The translations under genes and the position numbers were made by a program. From the NCBI RefSeq assembly GCF_028561335.1, contig NZ_JAQQTG010000018.1:1-64000 (forward strand): a stretch of 64,000 bases of DNA, in the 5' to 3' direction. Below the pieces are notes generated by a model, which made no database searches, was not told where the DNA came from, and saw only the letters and a list, made by a program, of their open reading frames with translations. Shown here in pieces: positions 35,222 to 43,917 of this stretch; within the stretch, counting starts at the first letter, position 1; every line of letters starts with the position of its first letter. The DNA is from Aequorivita todarodis (GTDB lineage: Bacteria > Bacteroidota > Bacteroidia > Flavobacteriales > Flavobacteriaceae).

Positions 35222-36079
35222 CTATAAAACGTTTAGCGCTTGTTCCTTAATTTTTTCAAGCTCGTCCTTCATTTGCACCACCACTTGCTGCATAGGCGCA
35301 TAATTTGCCTTGCTGCCAATGGTGTTGATTTCACGACCAATTTCCTGTGTAATGAAACCCAATTTTTTTCCGTTGGAATCGTGCGATTTTAAGGATTCCT
35401 CAAAATATTCCAAATGGTTTTTAAGGCGAACTTTTTCCTCGGTGATGTCGTATTTTTCAAGGTAATATATTAATTCCTGCTCAAAGCGGTTTTCGTCCAC
35501 TTTTTCCTTTAAATCCGCAACCGCCTTGCGCAATCTTTCCTTTACGCCGTCAATTCTTTCGGGATCCAAGGCAATCACTTCTTCCAACAATTTTGAAATA
35601 GTTTTGGAACGCTCCAAAAAGTCGTTTTCCAAAACCAAACCTTCATCGGTCCTGTATTCGTTTATGGCTTCCAGCGCTTTGTCAATTCCTTTTAAAATAG
35701 CTTTATATTCCTTCTCGTCAATTTCCTCGCGTTCGGTTTTCAAGGCATCGGGCATGCGCACTGCCATTTTTAAAAGTTCCACGGGGTCGCCGTTTACCAC
35801 GTTTGCCAATTGCTTTATATATTTCTTTACAACGCCTTCATTCAGCTGCGTGGTTACCTCCTCGCCCGTCACTTCAATATAAAGTGAAAAGTCCACTTTT
35901 CCGCGTTGCAATGATTTTGCGAGCAGATCGCGGATTTCAAGCTCCTTTTCACGGTAAGCCGAAGGCACGCGCGTGTTGAGGTCGAGCCCTTTGCTGTTTA
36001 AAGATTTGATTTCGATGGTAATGGTTTTGGAAGTCAACTGAACAACTTCTTTGCCGTAGCCCGTCATGGATTGGATCAT
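35222..36079 (-). CDS. YicC/YloC family endoribonuclease
   Basis: A 285-residue member of the YicC family, whose studied members are RNases. The N-terminus MIQSMTGYGKEVVQ and the C-terminus (GREINTIGSKANYAPMQQVV) match the family, with a long helical, charged middle. It is the first gene of yicC-gmk-nadD. The flanking spacers (35191-35220 and 36115-36133) carry similar ACCCACAACC-type sequence in opposite orientations. Confidence 0.9.
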   Translation of the reverse strand: MIQSMTGYGKEVVQLTSKTITIEIKSLNSKGLDLNTRVPSAYREKELEIRDLLAKSLQRGKVDFSLYIEVTGEEVTTQLNEGVVKKYIKQLANVVNGDPVELLKMAVRMPDALKTEREEIDEKEYKAILKGIDKALEAINEYRTDEGLVLENDFLERSKTISKLLEEVIALDPERIDGVKERLRKAVADLKEKVDENRFEQELIYYLEKYDITEEKVRLKNHLEYFEESLKSHDSNGKKLGFITQEIGREINTIGSKANYAPMQQVVVQMKDELEKIKEQALNVL

Positions 36080-36160
36080 ATTCCTGTTTTAATGAAGGGC
36101 AAAGGTAATAAAATTAGGTGGTAGGTTGTGGGTCTGAGGTGTGAGGGTTTTCAAACCCAA

Positions 36161-37117
36161 TTATTCATTCAAGAATTGCATGGTGCGTTTTTCACTATAA
36201 TACAATTTATTGGTTTGGTGAAAACCTACGTGTCCGCCGTATTTTGGCGTTTCGAGAAAAAGGTTTTTCTTTTTTGAAGCCAAATCTTTGGGGTAACATT
36301 CTGCAGAAAGGAAGCTGTCGTTTTCGGCATTTAAAACAAGTACCGGAATTTGAATTTTCGGAAGAAATTGCAGGCTGCTGTTCTTTTCGTAATAATCAAA
36401 CGCATCCTTAAAGCCGTGGGCCGGGGCGGTATAAACGTTGTCGAATTCCAACAGCGAAGTGATCTTTTTGTAATCGGAAACCGTCATTTTTTCGGGAAAA
36501 TCCTTCATTTTCGTTTTGTACTTTTTCCGAAGGTTTATCAAAAAGGAGTTGCGGTAAACCCAGTTTGAAAAAGCATTCAAAGATTCCAAAGAACCTTTTA
36601 AACTCAATGGCGTGGAAATGGCAACGGCTTTTTTTATTTCCTTGGGAAATGATTCGCGCTCGCCCAAATATTTCAAAAGCAGATTTCCGCCCAAACTGAA
36701 ACCTACGAGCGCTATTTCATTGTACTTGTCCTTTTTCAGAATAAAATTCAGTACCGCTTCCAGATCGTCCGTCTTCCCTGCGTTGTACGATTGATACGAA
36801 AGATTTGCCTCCCCGCTGCAACCACGAAAATTTACGGCCGCTACGTCCCACCCGTTTTGGTTCAGGATTTTTGCCTGCCCTTTCATATAGGTGCGTTGCG
36901 CGTTGCCTTCCAAACCGTGGAGCAGGATTGCAACTTTCCGTGAATTTTTTTCGGAAAAGGACCAATCAACATCCATAAAATCGCCATCGGGCAATTGCAG
37001 ACGTTCGCGTTGTTGGATCAATTTTGGCGACGGACGGAGCTTCGCGGAATAAATTGTAGCGAAGTGTGCATTTTTAAAAGGAAAATTTGGTTTGTAATTG
37101 CTTTTTACGAGCGGCAT
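36161..37117 (-). CDS. YheT-family alpha/beta hydrolase
   Basis: A 318-residue hydrolase of the YheT/ABHD1-3 group. Features are LLHGLEGNAQRTYMKG (oxyanion region), FRGCSGEANLSYQSYNAGKT, the nucleophile Ser141 (GFSLGGNLLLKY), the acid in NAENDSF and the histidine in YGGHVGF. A lipid esterase or acyltransferase role is possible, but the substrate is unknown. It is divergent from the thioesterase gene. Confidence 0.88.
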   Translation of the reverse strand: MPLVKSNYKPNFPFKNAHFATIYSAKLRPSPKLIQQRERLQLPDGDFMDVDWSFSEKNSRKVAILLHGLEGNAQRTYMKGQAKILNQNGWDVAAVNFRGCSGEANLSYQSYNAGKTDDLEAVLNFILKKDKYNEIALVGFSLGGNLLLKYLGERESFPKEIKKAVAISTPLSLKGSLESLNAFSNWVYRNSFLINLRKKYKTKMKDFPEKMTVSDYKKITSLLEFDNVYTAPAHGFKDAFDYYEKNSSLQFLPKIQIPVLVLNAENDSFLSAECYPKDLASKKKNLFLETPKYGGHVGFHQTNKLYYSEKRTMQFLNE

Positions 37118-37180
37118 TTCTTTAGAAAAGTTTTAACAGAAACTAAACATATTTACTATGCTTGCATAACAAAGTTACTT

Positions 37181-37188
37181 TAAATTTG
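37181..37188 (+). promoter_or_regulatory. -7 box of the thioesterase gene
   Basis: TAAATTTG (exact TAnnTTTG), 17 nt before the ATG at 37206. A TTG at 37162-37164 (16-nt spacer) may be the -33 element. Confidence 0.55.
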
Positions 37189-37205
37189 TATAAAAATTGG
37201 AAACG

Positions 37206-37679
37206 ATGTACACAAAACAATTTGAAATACGCTGGAGCGACGTGGATGCCAACCGCCACCTGCGCAACAGTGCCTATATTGACTACATGAGCCACACCCG
37301 AATGAGCTTTATGCTGGAGAACGGCATGGACCAGCGGCATTTGGCGGAATACAATTTGGGTCCCGTGGCATTTTATGAGCACGTGTATTATTTCCGTGAG
37401 TTTTTTCCCGGAAAGCCTGTTACGGTTTCATTGCAGTTGAAAGGCCTTTCGGAAGATGGGATGTATTTTGAATTTCTCCACAACTTTTATGATGAAAACG
37501 GGAAAAACTATGCCCGCTGCGAAATGATGGGGGCGTGGATTGATCTTACGGAAAGAAAGCTGGTAGGCCTTCCGAAGAAATTTTACGAAATATTCAATGC
37601 CTTGGAAAGGACGGACGATTTCAGGATTCTCACAAAGGAAAACACCCGAAAGTACAGCCAGCGGCCTAAGGATTTATAA
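37206..37679 (+). CDS. Acyl-CoA thioesterase (4HBT hot-dog fold)
   Basis: A 157-residue hot-dog fold thioesterase. The YbgC-like active-site stretch is WSDVDANRHLRN, with Asp14-x-Asn16-x-His18 followed by SAYIDYMSHTR. It probably hydrolyses acyl-CoA or acyl-carrier thioesters in the cytoplasm. The start MYTKQFEIRW is an ATG; the ORF three codons longer begins with TTG. It is convergent with the EamA gene (11-bp gap, no terminator seen). Confidence 0.87.
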   Translation: MYTKQFEIRWSDVDANRHLRNSAYIDYMSHTRMSFMLENGMDQRHLAEYNLGPVAFYEHVYYFREFFPGKPVTVSLQLKGLSEDGMYFEFLHNFYDENGKNYARCEMMGAWIDLTERKLVGLPKKFYEIFNALERTDDFRILTKENTRKYSQRPKDL

Positions 37680-37690
37680 CTGAAACAATC

Positions 37691-38593
37691 TTAAGGGCGT
37701 ATAGCGGGGTTTTTCGGTTTTCGGGTTGAAAGAAAAACGCCCATAAAAATTAAACAAGCCGCCCCAATTCTGATTGCATTTAAGGTATCTGCCCCAGCCA
37801 AAATCGCAAAAATTGTTGCCACTACCGGTTGAAGGTAAATAAAAACCCCTACTGTTGATGGGCTTAGCTGTTTTAATGCAAAAATATTAAACAGATAGGT
37901 TAAAAATGTAGTGGCAACAACCACGAATATTATTTGTCCTATTTCTGAAAAGCCTAATTGCGCCCATTCCACCTGCAACACTTCGGAAAACCCGAAAGGC
38001 AGGTTGATACAGAAGGCGATGAGGAAGAAAAATTTCAATAGCGTGATCGCCTTGTATTTGGCGACCAGGGGTTTCACCAAGATCAGATAAAAGGAATAGG
38101 AAATGGCGTTCAGCACAAACAACAGATTCCCCAAAGGTATATTGGGTGCGTTGGTCTGGGTCTTTTCCTGAAAGAGAATGAGCACCAAGGCGCCGGAAAG
38201 CCCAAAAATAATCCCCAAGGTTTTGATCCAGGTAATGCGTTCCCGCAAAATGACCGCGGTGAGAAGTAAAAGCAAAACAGGAGTGATGGTCATAGACACC
38301 GCACTATTTATAGGGGTAGAAAGACTTAACCCTTTAAAAAACATCAACATATTGAGTACCATTCCAAAAACGGCGCAGGCTAAAATGCGCCACCAGTCCC
38401 GGGGGGCTATTTTTTCCGATTTTGTAAACAAGCTTAATATCCAAAAAAGAATAGCGGCCCCGCCCACGCGTAAAACAATAAACCCAAAGGGCTGGATTAC
38501 GTGCGGCATCAGGCCTTTGGCCACGGTGTGGTTAATGCCATAAATGGTCTCGGTTGCTGTTGCCGCAAGTATGGCAATTAAACGTTTGTCCAT
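37691..38593 (-). CDS. EamA/DMT family transporter
   Basis: A 300-residue inner-membrane protein with ten hydrophobic segments and two EamA repeats (ATATETIYGINHTVAKGLMP and the second beginning LGNLLFVLNAISYSFYLILV). It is a drug/metabolite exporter of unknown substrate. The ATG at 38593 shares one base with the TGA of the ArsC-like gene (TGATG), so translation is probably coupled. The ORF start one codon earlier is a TTG. Confidence 0.88.
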   Translation of the reverse strand: MDKRLIAILAATATETIYGINHTVAKGLMPHVIQPFGFIVLRVGGAAILFWILSLFTKSEKIAPRDWWRILACAVFGMVLNMLMFFKGLSLSTPINSAVSMTITPVLLLLLTAVILRERITWIKTLGIIFGLSGALVLILFQEKTQTNAPNIPLGNLLFVLNAISYSFYLILVKPLVAKYKAITLLKFFFLIAFCINLPFGFSEVLQVEWAQLGFSEIGQIIFVVVATTFLTYLFNIFALKQLSPSTVGVFIYLQPVVATIFAILAGADTLNAIRIGAACLIFMGVFLSTRKPKNPAIRP

Positions 38594-38949
38594 CAATGGG
38601 GGTGAATGGATTTTTTGGCGGCGGCAACGGTTTTTGGGCTGCTGCCAATAAAAATTTTGTCGTTATTTACGATTACTGGGCGTTTCAAAAACGTGTAGTG
38701 TTCCAAAATGAGCCTTTTATAATCCTCCTCCAAAAGCGCTTCATCCTTTAAATTTCGTTCTTGGTAAAGTTTTGCCCTTCGGCTGAAAAGATCTTCATAG
38801 CTATCCGTAAGATTAAAAAGTTCGTCCAGTTCTTTTTCGGTAATACCCTGTACTTTTATGTCCTGTTTTATGAATGACGAAGGAATTTTTATTTCATCCA
38901 TTACCCGTTTGCAGGTATCACAACTTGATAGATAATATACTTTTTGCAT
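38593..38949 (-). CDS. ArsC/Spx-family protein
   Basis: A 118-residue thioredoxin-fold protein of the ArsC/Spx family with a Cys10-x-x-Cys13 pair (SSCDTCKRV) and the conserved Arg in FLKRPVIV. It could be a glutathione- or thiol-dependent reductase or a redox sensor. An arsenate role is not shown, because no arsenic genes are nearby. It overlaps the start of the EamA transporter gene by one base. Confidence 0.85.
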   Translation of the reverse strand: MQKVYYLSSCDTCKRVMDEIKIPSSFIKQDIKVQGITEKELDELFNLTDSYEDLFSRRAKLYQERNLKDEALLEEDYKRLILEHYTFLKRPVIVNNDKIFIGSSPKTVAAAKKSIHPH

Positions 38950-38958
38950 AGTCCAAAA

Positions 38959-39717
38959 TTAATCAATACTGAGGAAAGGCTCCGCCTCTTTCATCGCTAT
39001 TTTCAGCTCAATCGGGCCGTCGGCATAACTCGCAATATCGTATTGGTTGTACACGAATATTAAGCTATCCTGCGTAAAACCAACACTTTCCGGCAGATAG
39101 AATCTATCGTTTTCAAACCAAAATCCGTTGTCATTTATGGATTGGTCTTTTGCTATTTTTTGTTGTGCGCGAAACTTCTTCTCTGCGAAAGCGGTAAATT
39201 CCGTACTGTTTTTGAAAAGTTCTTTTGAAGTAAGTTCTTCCCCAGTTTTTGGGTCAATATTCAAAAATGAAGTGGTGCCATAGCCATGGGCGCCGCCGGT
39301 GAAGAGGTATTGGCGCATTTCAAAGCACAGATGCGCTTTGGAAGTGTAGATTTCATTTACCGAGATTTCCGCAAAATATTCCCCGGCCATATCGGGAAAT
39401 TGCGCTTTGTCCGCATTGTAGGCCTCAATAAATCCGGTTGCCGCTTCCTGTATGGTCTTAGCGGTGGGAATGCAGTCTTCACCCATTAAAAGCGATGCGA
39501 AAATGAAGTTTTTAATCTTCTTGTTTATTTTTTCGGAAACTTTGGCATCGCCAAAAACTTCCACATAATTGATGGTAACTTCGGGACATTTGCTGTTTTT
39601 GCAGATGGGAAGCTCCTTTTCGGTAAAACTTTCCGAGGAAATCTCAATATTTTTTTCTTGGTCGCAGCCCATGGTTATGAGCGCAATCAATGCCACGACC
39701 GTAATTTTGTTATTCAT
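38959..39717 (-). CDS. DUF3298/DUF4163 lipoprotein
   Basis: A 252-residue predicted lipoprotein with lipobox LITMGC (Cys18). The DUF4163 part lies at about 40-120, followed by a DUF3298 module with GGAHGYGTTSFLNIDPKTGE and ELFKN. RsiV-like anti-sigma factors share this module, but no sigma factor gene is adjacent, so the role is open. It lies 9 bp upstream of the ArsC-like gene on the same strand and may be cotranscribed. Confidence 0.85.
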   Translation of the reverse strand: MNNKITVVALIALITMGCDQEKNIEISSESFTEKELPICKNSKCPEVTINYVEVFGDAKVSEKINKKIKNFIFASLLMGEDCIPTAKTIQEAATGFIEAYNADKAQFPDMAGEYFAEISVNEIYTSKAHLCFEMRQYLFTGGAHGYGTTSFLNIDPKTGEELTSKELFKNSTEFTAFAEKKFRAQQKIAKDQSINDNGFWFENDRFYLPESVGFTQDSLIFVYNQYDIASYADGPIELKIAMKEAEPFLSID

Positions 39718-39886
39718 ACGTTAAAAGGAATAGATGGTTAGCTATCACAAACGAAACTCTTACATTTGCATTTCAAAAGTAATAACTTTAAAATCAGCTA
39801 TTGTGAAAGTTATATTAAATAGTTGATCCCGGCCCCAAAGGGTGCCAAAAATTGAGCATCAAGCTCCCTATGGGGCGGGGGTCAAT

Positions 39887-40055
39887 AGCTAACCCCAACC
39901 CTAAAGGGTGCCCATTGGGCAAAAGCTTGTTGGCTTTAATGACAAAGGCTCCCTTTAGGGCGGGGGGTAAATACAGCTAACCCCAACCCTAAAGGGTGCC
40001 CATTGGGCAAAAGCTTGTTGGCTTTAATGACAAAGGCTCCCTTTAGGGCGGGGGG
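39887..40055. repeat. 88-bp tandem repeat upstream of metB
   Basis: Positions 39887-39967 and 39975-40055 are identical over 81 bp (period 88). A diverged third unit precedes them (about 39827-39883). Each unit has near-complementary arms CCCTAAAGGGTGCC and GGCTCCCTTTAGGG (one mismatch) and so can form a large stem. A fragment of similar sequence occurs at 14200-14214. The rest of the 39718-40083 gap has no gene. Confidence 0.95.
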
Positions 40056-40083
40056 CAAAAAAATTATAATTTTAAACATTCTT

Positions 40084-41226
40084 ATGAAATTCAACACAAA
40101 AACAATACACGGCGGGCAGCACAACGTAGATCCCGCTTATGGTTCGGTAATGCCTCCAATTTATCAAACTTCAACCTATTCGCAAACCACTCCGGGCGGC
40201 CATAAAGGTTTTGAATATTCGCGAAGCGGAAATCCGACGCGTGCGGCTTTGGAACGCGCTTTTGCGAGCATTGAAAGCGGCGAGTTCGGACTTGCCTTCG
40301 GAAGTGGTCTCGCAGCAATTGATGCGGTAATGAAACTTTTGAAACCCGGCGATGAGGTAATTTCAACCAACGACCTTTACGGAGGAACCTATCGTTTGTT
40401 TACCAAGATTTTTGAAGGCTTTGGAATCAAATTCCATTTTATTGGAATGGAAAATGCCGATAAAATTGAGGCGTACGTGAACGACAAAACCAAGCTCATT
40501 TGGGTAGAAACGCCAACCAACCCAATGATGAACGTTATCGATATTAAAAAAGCGGCTTCCATTGCGAAAAAGCACAGCATTTTGCTGGCGGTTGACAATA
40601 CCTTTGCCACACCCTATTTGCAACAACCGTTGGAAATGGGCGCCGATATTGTGATGCACAGCGCCACAAAATATCTGGGCGGACACAGCGACGTAGTTAT
40701 GGGAGCGTTGGTCGTAAAGGACAAAGACCTTGCAGAAAAGCTTTATTTCATACAAAACGCAAGTGGTGCCGTTTGTGGGCCCCAAGACAGTTTCCTTGTT
40801 TTGCGGGGCTTGAAAACTCTTCACATCCGTATGCAGCGCCATTGCGAAAACGGAAAGGCCGTTGCGGAATATTTGGCAAAACATCCAAAAATTGAAAAGG
40901 TATATTGGCCGGGTTTTGAAAGCCATCCGAACCACGCGATTGCAAAGGAGCAAATGAAGGATTTTGGCGGAATGATTTCCTTCGTAACCAAAGGGAACAA
41001 TTATGAAGAAGCCATCAAAATAGTTGAAAACCTAAAAATATTCACCTTGGCAGAAAGCTTGGGCGGGGTTGAAAGCCTTGCGGGGCATCCTGCGAGTATG
41101 ACCCACGCCAGCATCCCGAAGGAGGAGCGTGAAAAGACCGGAGTTGTGGATTCGCTGATCCGCCTTTCCGTGGGAATAGAGGATGCCGATGATTTGATTG
41201 CAGATTTGAAACAGGCCATCGGATAA
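40084..41226 (+). CDS. metB: Cystathionine gamma-synthase / trans-sulfuration PLP enzyme
   Basis: A 380-residue enzyme of the Cys/Met-metabolism PLP family, most likely joining O-acylhomoserine and cysteine in methionine synthesis. The PLP lysine is Lys196 in HSATKYLGGHSD; YSRSGNPTR, ETPTNPMM and the C-terminal ESLGGVESLAGHPASMTHA are typical. Cystathionine gamma-lyase is a close alternative that sequence alone does not exclude. The start MKFNTKTIHGG at 40084 is used; upstream residues in the longer ORF are translated tandem repeat. A strong terminator follows. Confidence 0.9.
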   Translation: MKFNTKTIHGGQHNVDPAYGSVMPPIYQTSTYSQTTPGGHKGFEYSRSGNPTRAALERAFASIESGEFGLAFGSGLAAIDAVMKLLKPGDEVISTNDLYGGTYRLFTKIFEGFGIKFHFIGMENADKIEAYVNDKTKLIWVETPTNPMMNVIDIKKAASIAKKHSILLAVDNTFATPYLQQPLEMGADIVMHSATKYLGGHSDVVMGALVVKDKDLAEKLYFIQNASGAVCGPQDSFLVLRGLKTLHIRMQRHCENGKAVAEYLAKHPKIEKVYWPGFESHPNHAIAKEQMKDFGGMISFVTKGNNYEEAIKIVENLKIFTLAESLGGVESLAGHPASMTHASIPKEEREKTGVVDSLIRLSVGIEDADDLIADLKQAIG

Positions 41227-41247
41227 TTCAACCATTTCATTGAATAA

Positions 41248-41285
41248 AAAAAAGGGTCGGATTTATGGAAATCCGACCCTTTTTT
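41248..41285. terminator. Bidirectional terminator between metB and the barrel gene
   Basis: A perfect 17-bp stem (41248-41264 with 41269-41285; core GGGTCGGATTT) with a 4-nt loop, flanked by A and T runs. It serves metB (plus) and the gene at 41302 (minus). Confidence 0.95.
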
Positions 41286-41301
41286 ATGTGAAATAAATTC
41301 T

Positions 41302-42102
41302 TTAATCTATATAATAGATATACCCAATATTCAACCAATAAATCCACTCGTTGGCCTTGTTTTCGGGAACGGGTGTTGTTCCGTTGTTTTCAAGACTTGG
41401 GTTTAGGCCATCCAAATAATCGGTAAAATAATATTCCCAGCGGCTGTCCAACATCAAATCGCTCAATGGGGATAGCTTGTAGCGAATGCCAACGCTACCG
41501 ACCATGGCCCAAGTGGAAGCAGAGCCCTGTTGAAAGGAATTAAAATATTTGTCTGGTGTAGATATAGGCGTGTTTAAAGGACCCAATGAAGATTCAACCT
41601 CAGAATTGTAACTTACCCAATGCACCCCAAAACTAATAAAAGGGGCAATTTTATAGGCACCTGCAGCATAATCGCGGATGCTCAGCGGGAAATACTCAAG
41701 TTGCGAACCGATTTCAAAAACAGAAGTAGAGCCACTCATAGCGCGAAGTTGATCCGCAAACAACGAAGTTTGGTCTGGTTCCACCCAACGTCCAAAATGC
41801 TCCAGATTGGTTTTGTGGTAATCTATTTCGTTGCGGATCTTAAAGTGGTCGTTGAAATATTTATCACGGGTATAGCAATTACAATCTGCGCGATAGGAAA
41901 AATTGAGATAATGGATAAGGCCAACCCCAAAACCCACGTTTTTAGCATTGGTTTCAAAATTATTCCGCTGTCCAAAATCTGAATAGAAAACTACGGGCCC
42001 GGTAATTAAACCCACTTCGTGAGAAAAGCCAAGCTGACTGTAAACTTCTTGCTTTGCGAATGCCAACAAGAAAAATACCAATAGCAAAATTCTGGTATTC
42101 AT
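41302..42102 (-). CDS. Flavobacterial outer-membrane protein (THC0290_0291-like)
   Basis: A 266-residue protein with a signal peptide (MNTRILLLVFFLLAFA through VYSQ) and alternating hydrophobic strands suggesting an outer-membrane barrel. GFSHEVGLITGPVVFYSDFG and RADCNCYTRDKYFNDHFKIR are features I associate with a flavobacterial family of unknown function. The start at 42102 is chosen: the longer ORF start (42129) lies only 3 nt from the -7 box TATATTTG (42132-42139, minus). It ends at the terminator shared with metB. Confidence 0.8.
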   Translation of the reverse strand: MNTRILLLVFFLLAFAKQEVYSQLGFSHEVGLITGPVVFYSDFGQRNNFETNAKNVGFGVGLIHYLNFSYRADCNCYTRDKYFNDHFKIRNEIDYHKTNLEHFGRWVEPDQTSLFADQLRAMSGSTSVFEIGSQLEYFPLSIRDYAAGAYKIAPFISFGVHWVSYNSEVESSLGPLNTPISTPDKYFNSFQQGSASTWAMVGSVGIRYKLSPLSDLMLDSRWEYYFTDYLDGLNPSLENNGTTPVPENKANEWIYWLNIGYIYYID

Positions 42103-42131
42103 TATAAAAATGGGTTTAGATTGAGACACAA

Positions 42132-42139
42132 CAAATATA
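42132..42139 (-). promoter_or_regulatory. -7 box of the barrel gene
   Basis: TATATTTG on the minus strand (exact TAnnTTTG), about 30 nt before the ATG at 42102. Confidence 0.55.
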
Positions 42140-42194
42140 TAAAAACATGTTTAACAGCGAAATTTAATAATACTATTTAGCTTATTTGTAAAAA

Positions 42195-42229
42195 TTTGCA
42201 CACTGTTTTTATCATAACGCTTATATTTG
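42195..42229 (+). promoter_or_regulatory. Candidate gdhA promoter
   Basis: TTTG (42195-42198), a 23-nt spacer and TATATTTG (42222-42229, exact -7 consensus). The spacer is at the long end of the range. The leader to the ATG is about 120 nt. Confidence 0.5.
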
Positions 42230-42355
42230 TGCCTTCCTTATGCAATTGGTCATTTTAATAGGTATTTTTTAGAATCTTCCATAAAAAGCATTCAAAAAAT
42301 ACATTATAACAAACAGACACTAAGGAGATTCGCTAAAAGTAAAATAAAATTATAA

Positions 42356-43702
<1,347 letters not shown>

Positions 43703-43731
43703 AACGTAGTATAGTACTTTCAATAAAGATT

Positions 43732-43853
43732 GTCGTAAGACTTTTTGACGTAAGACATAAGACCAAAGAATCTGTTTTTTTTAAAGAATTTTATATTTTT
43801 TTTAAACGCATAGAAGCAACAGTCCTATGTCTTACGTCTTTTTGTCTTGCGTC
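43732..43853. repeat. Long inverted repeat of the AAGAC family
   Basis: Arms 43732-43763 and 43822-43853 are complementary over about 32 bp with few mismatches (core GACGTAAGACAT). The 10-mer GACATAAGAC at 43754-43763 recurs at 53803-53812 and inverted at 53871-53880 and 53893-53902. The spacer between the arms is AT-rich. It may act as a gdhA terminator. Confidence 0.85.
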
Positions 43854-43917
43854 ATTTTTCGTTCACATCCCGCAATAAATAGTATTTTAGCGTGTTAATA
43901 AACAAAACCAGTTATAT

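Noticed and set aside
38593-38949. Arsenic resistance locus
   Set aside because: Only an ArsC/Spx-fold protein with a CxxC is present; there is no arsenite pump or ArsR regulator.
40003-40083. Longer start for metB
   Set aside because: The extra residues are a translation of the 88-bp tandem repeat; the family start is MKFNTKTIHGG at 40084.
39936-40124. Minus-strand ORF across the tandem repeat
   Set aside because: Its protein is just the translated repeat, with no family resemblance.
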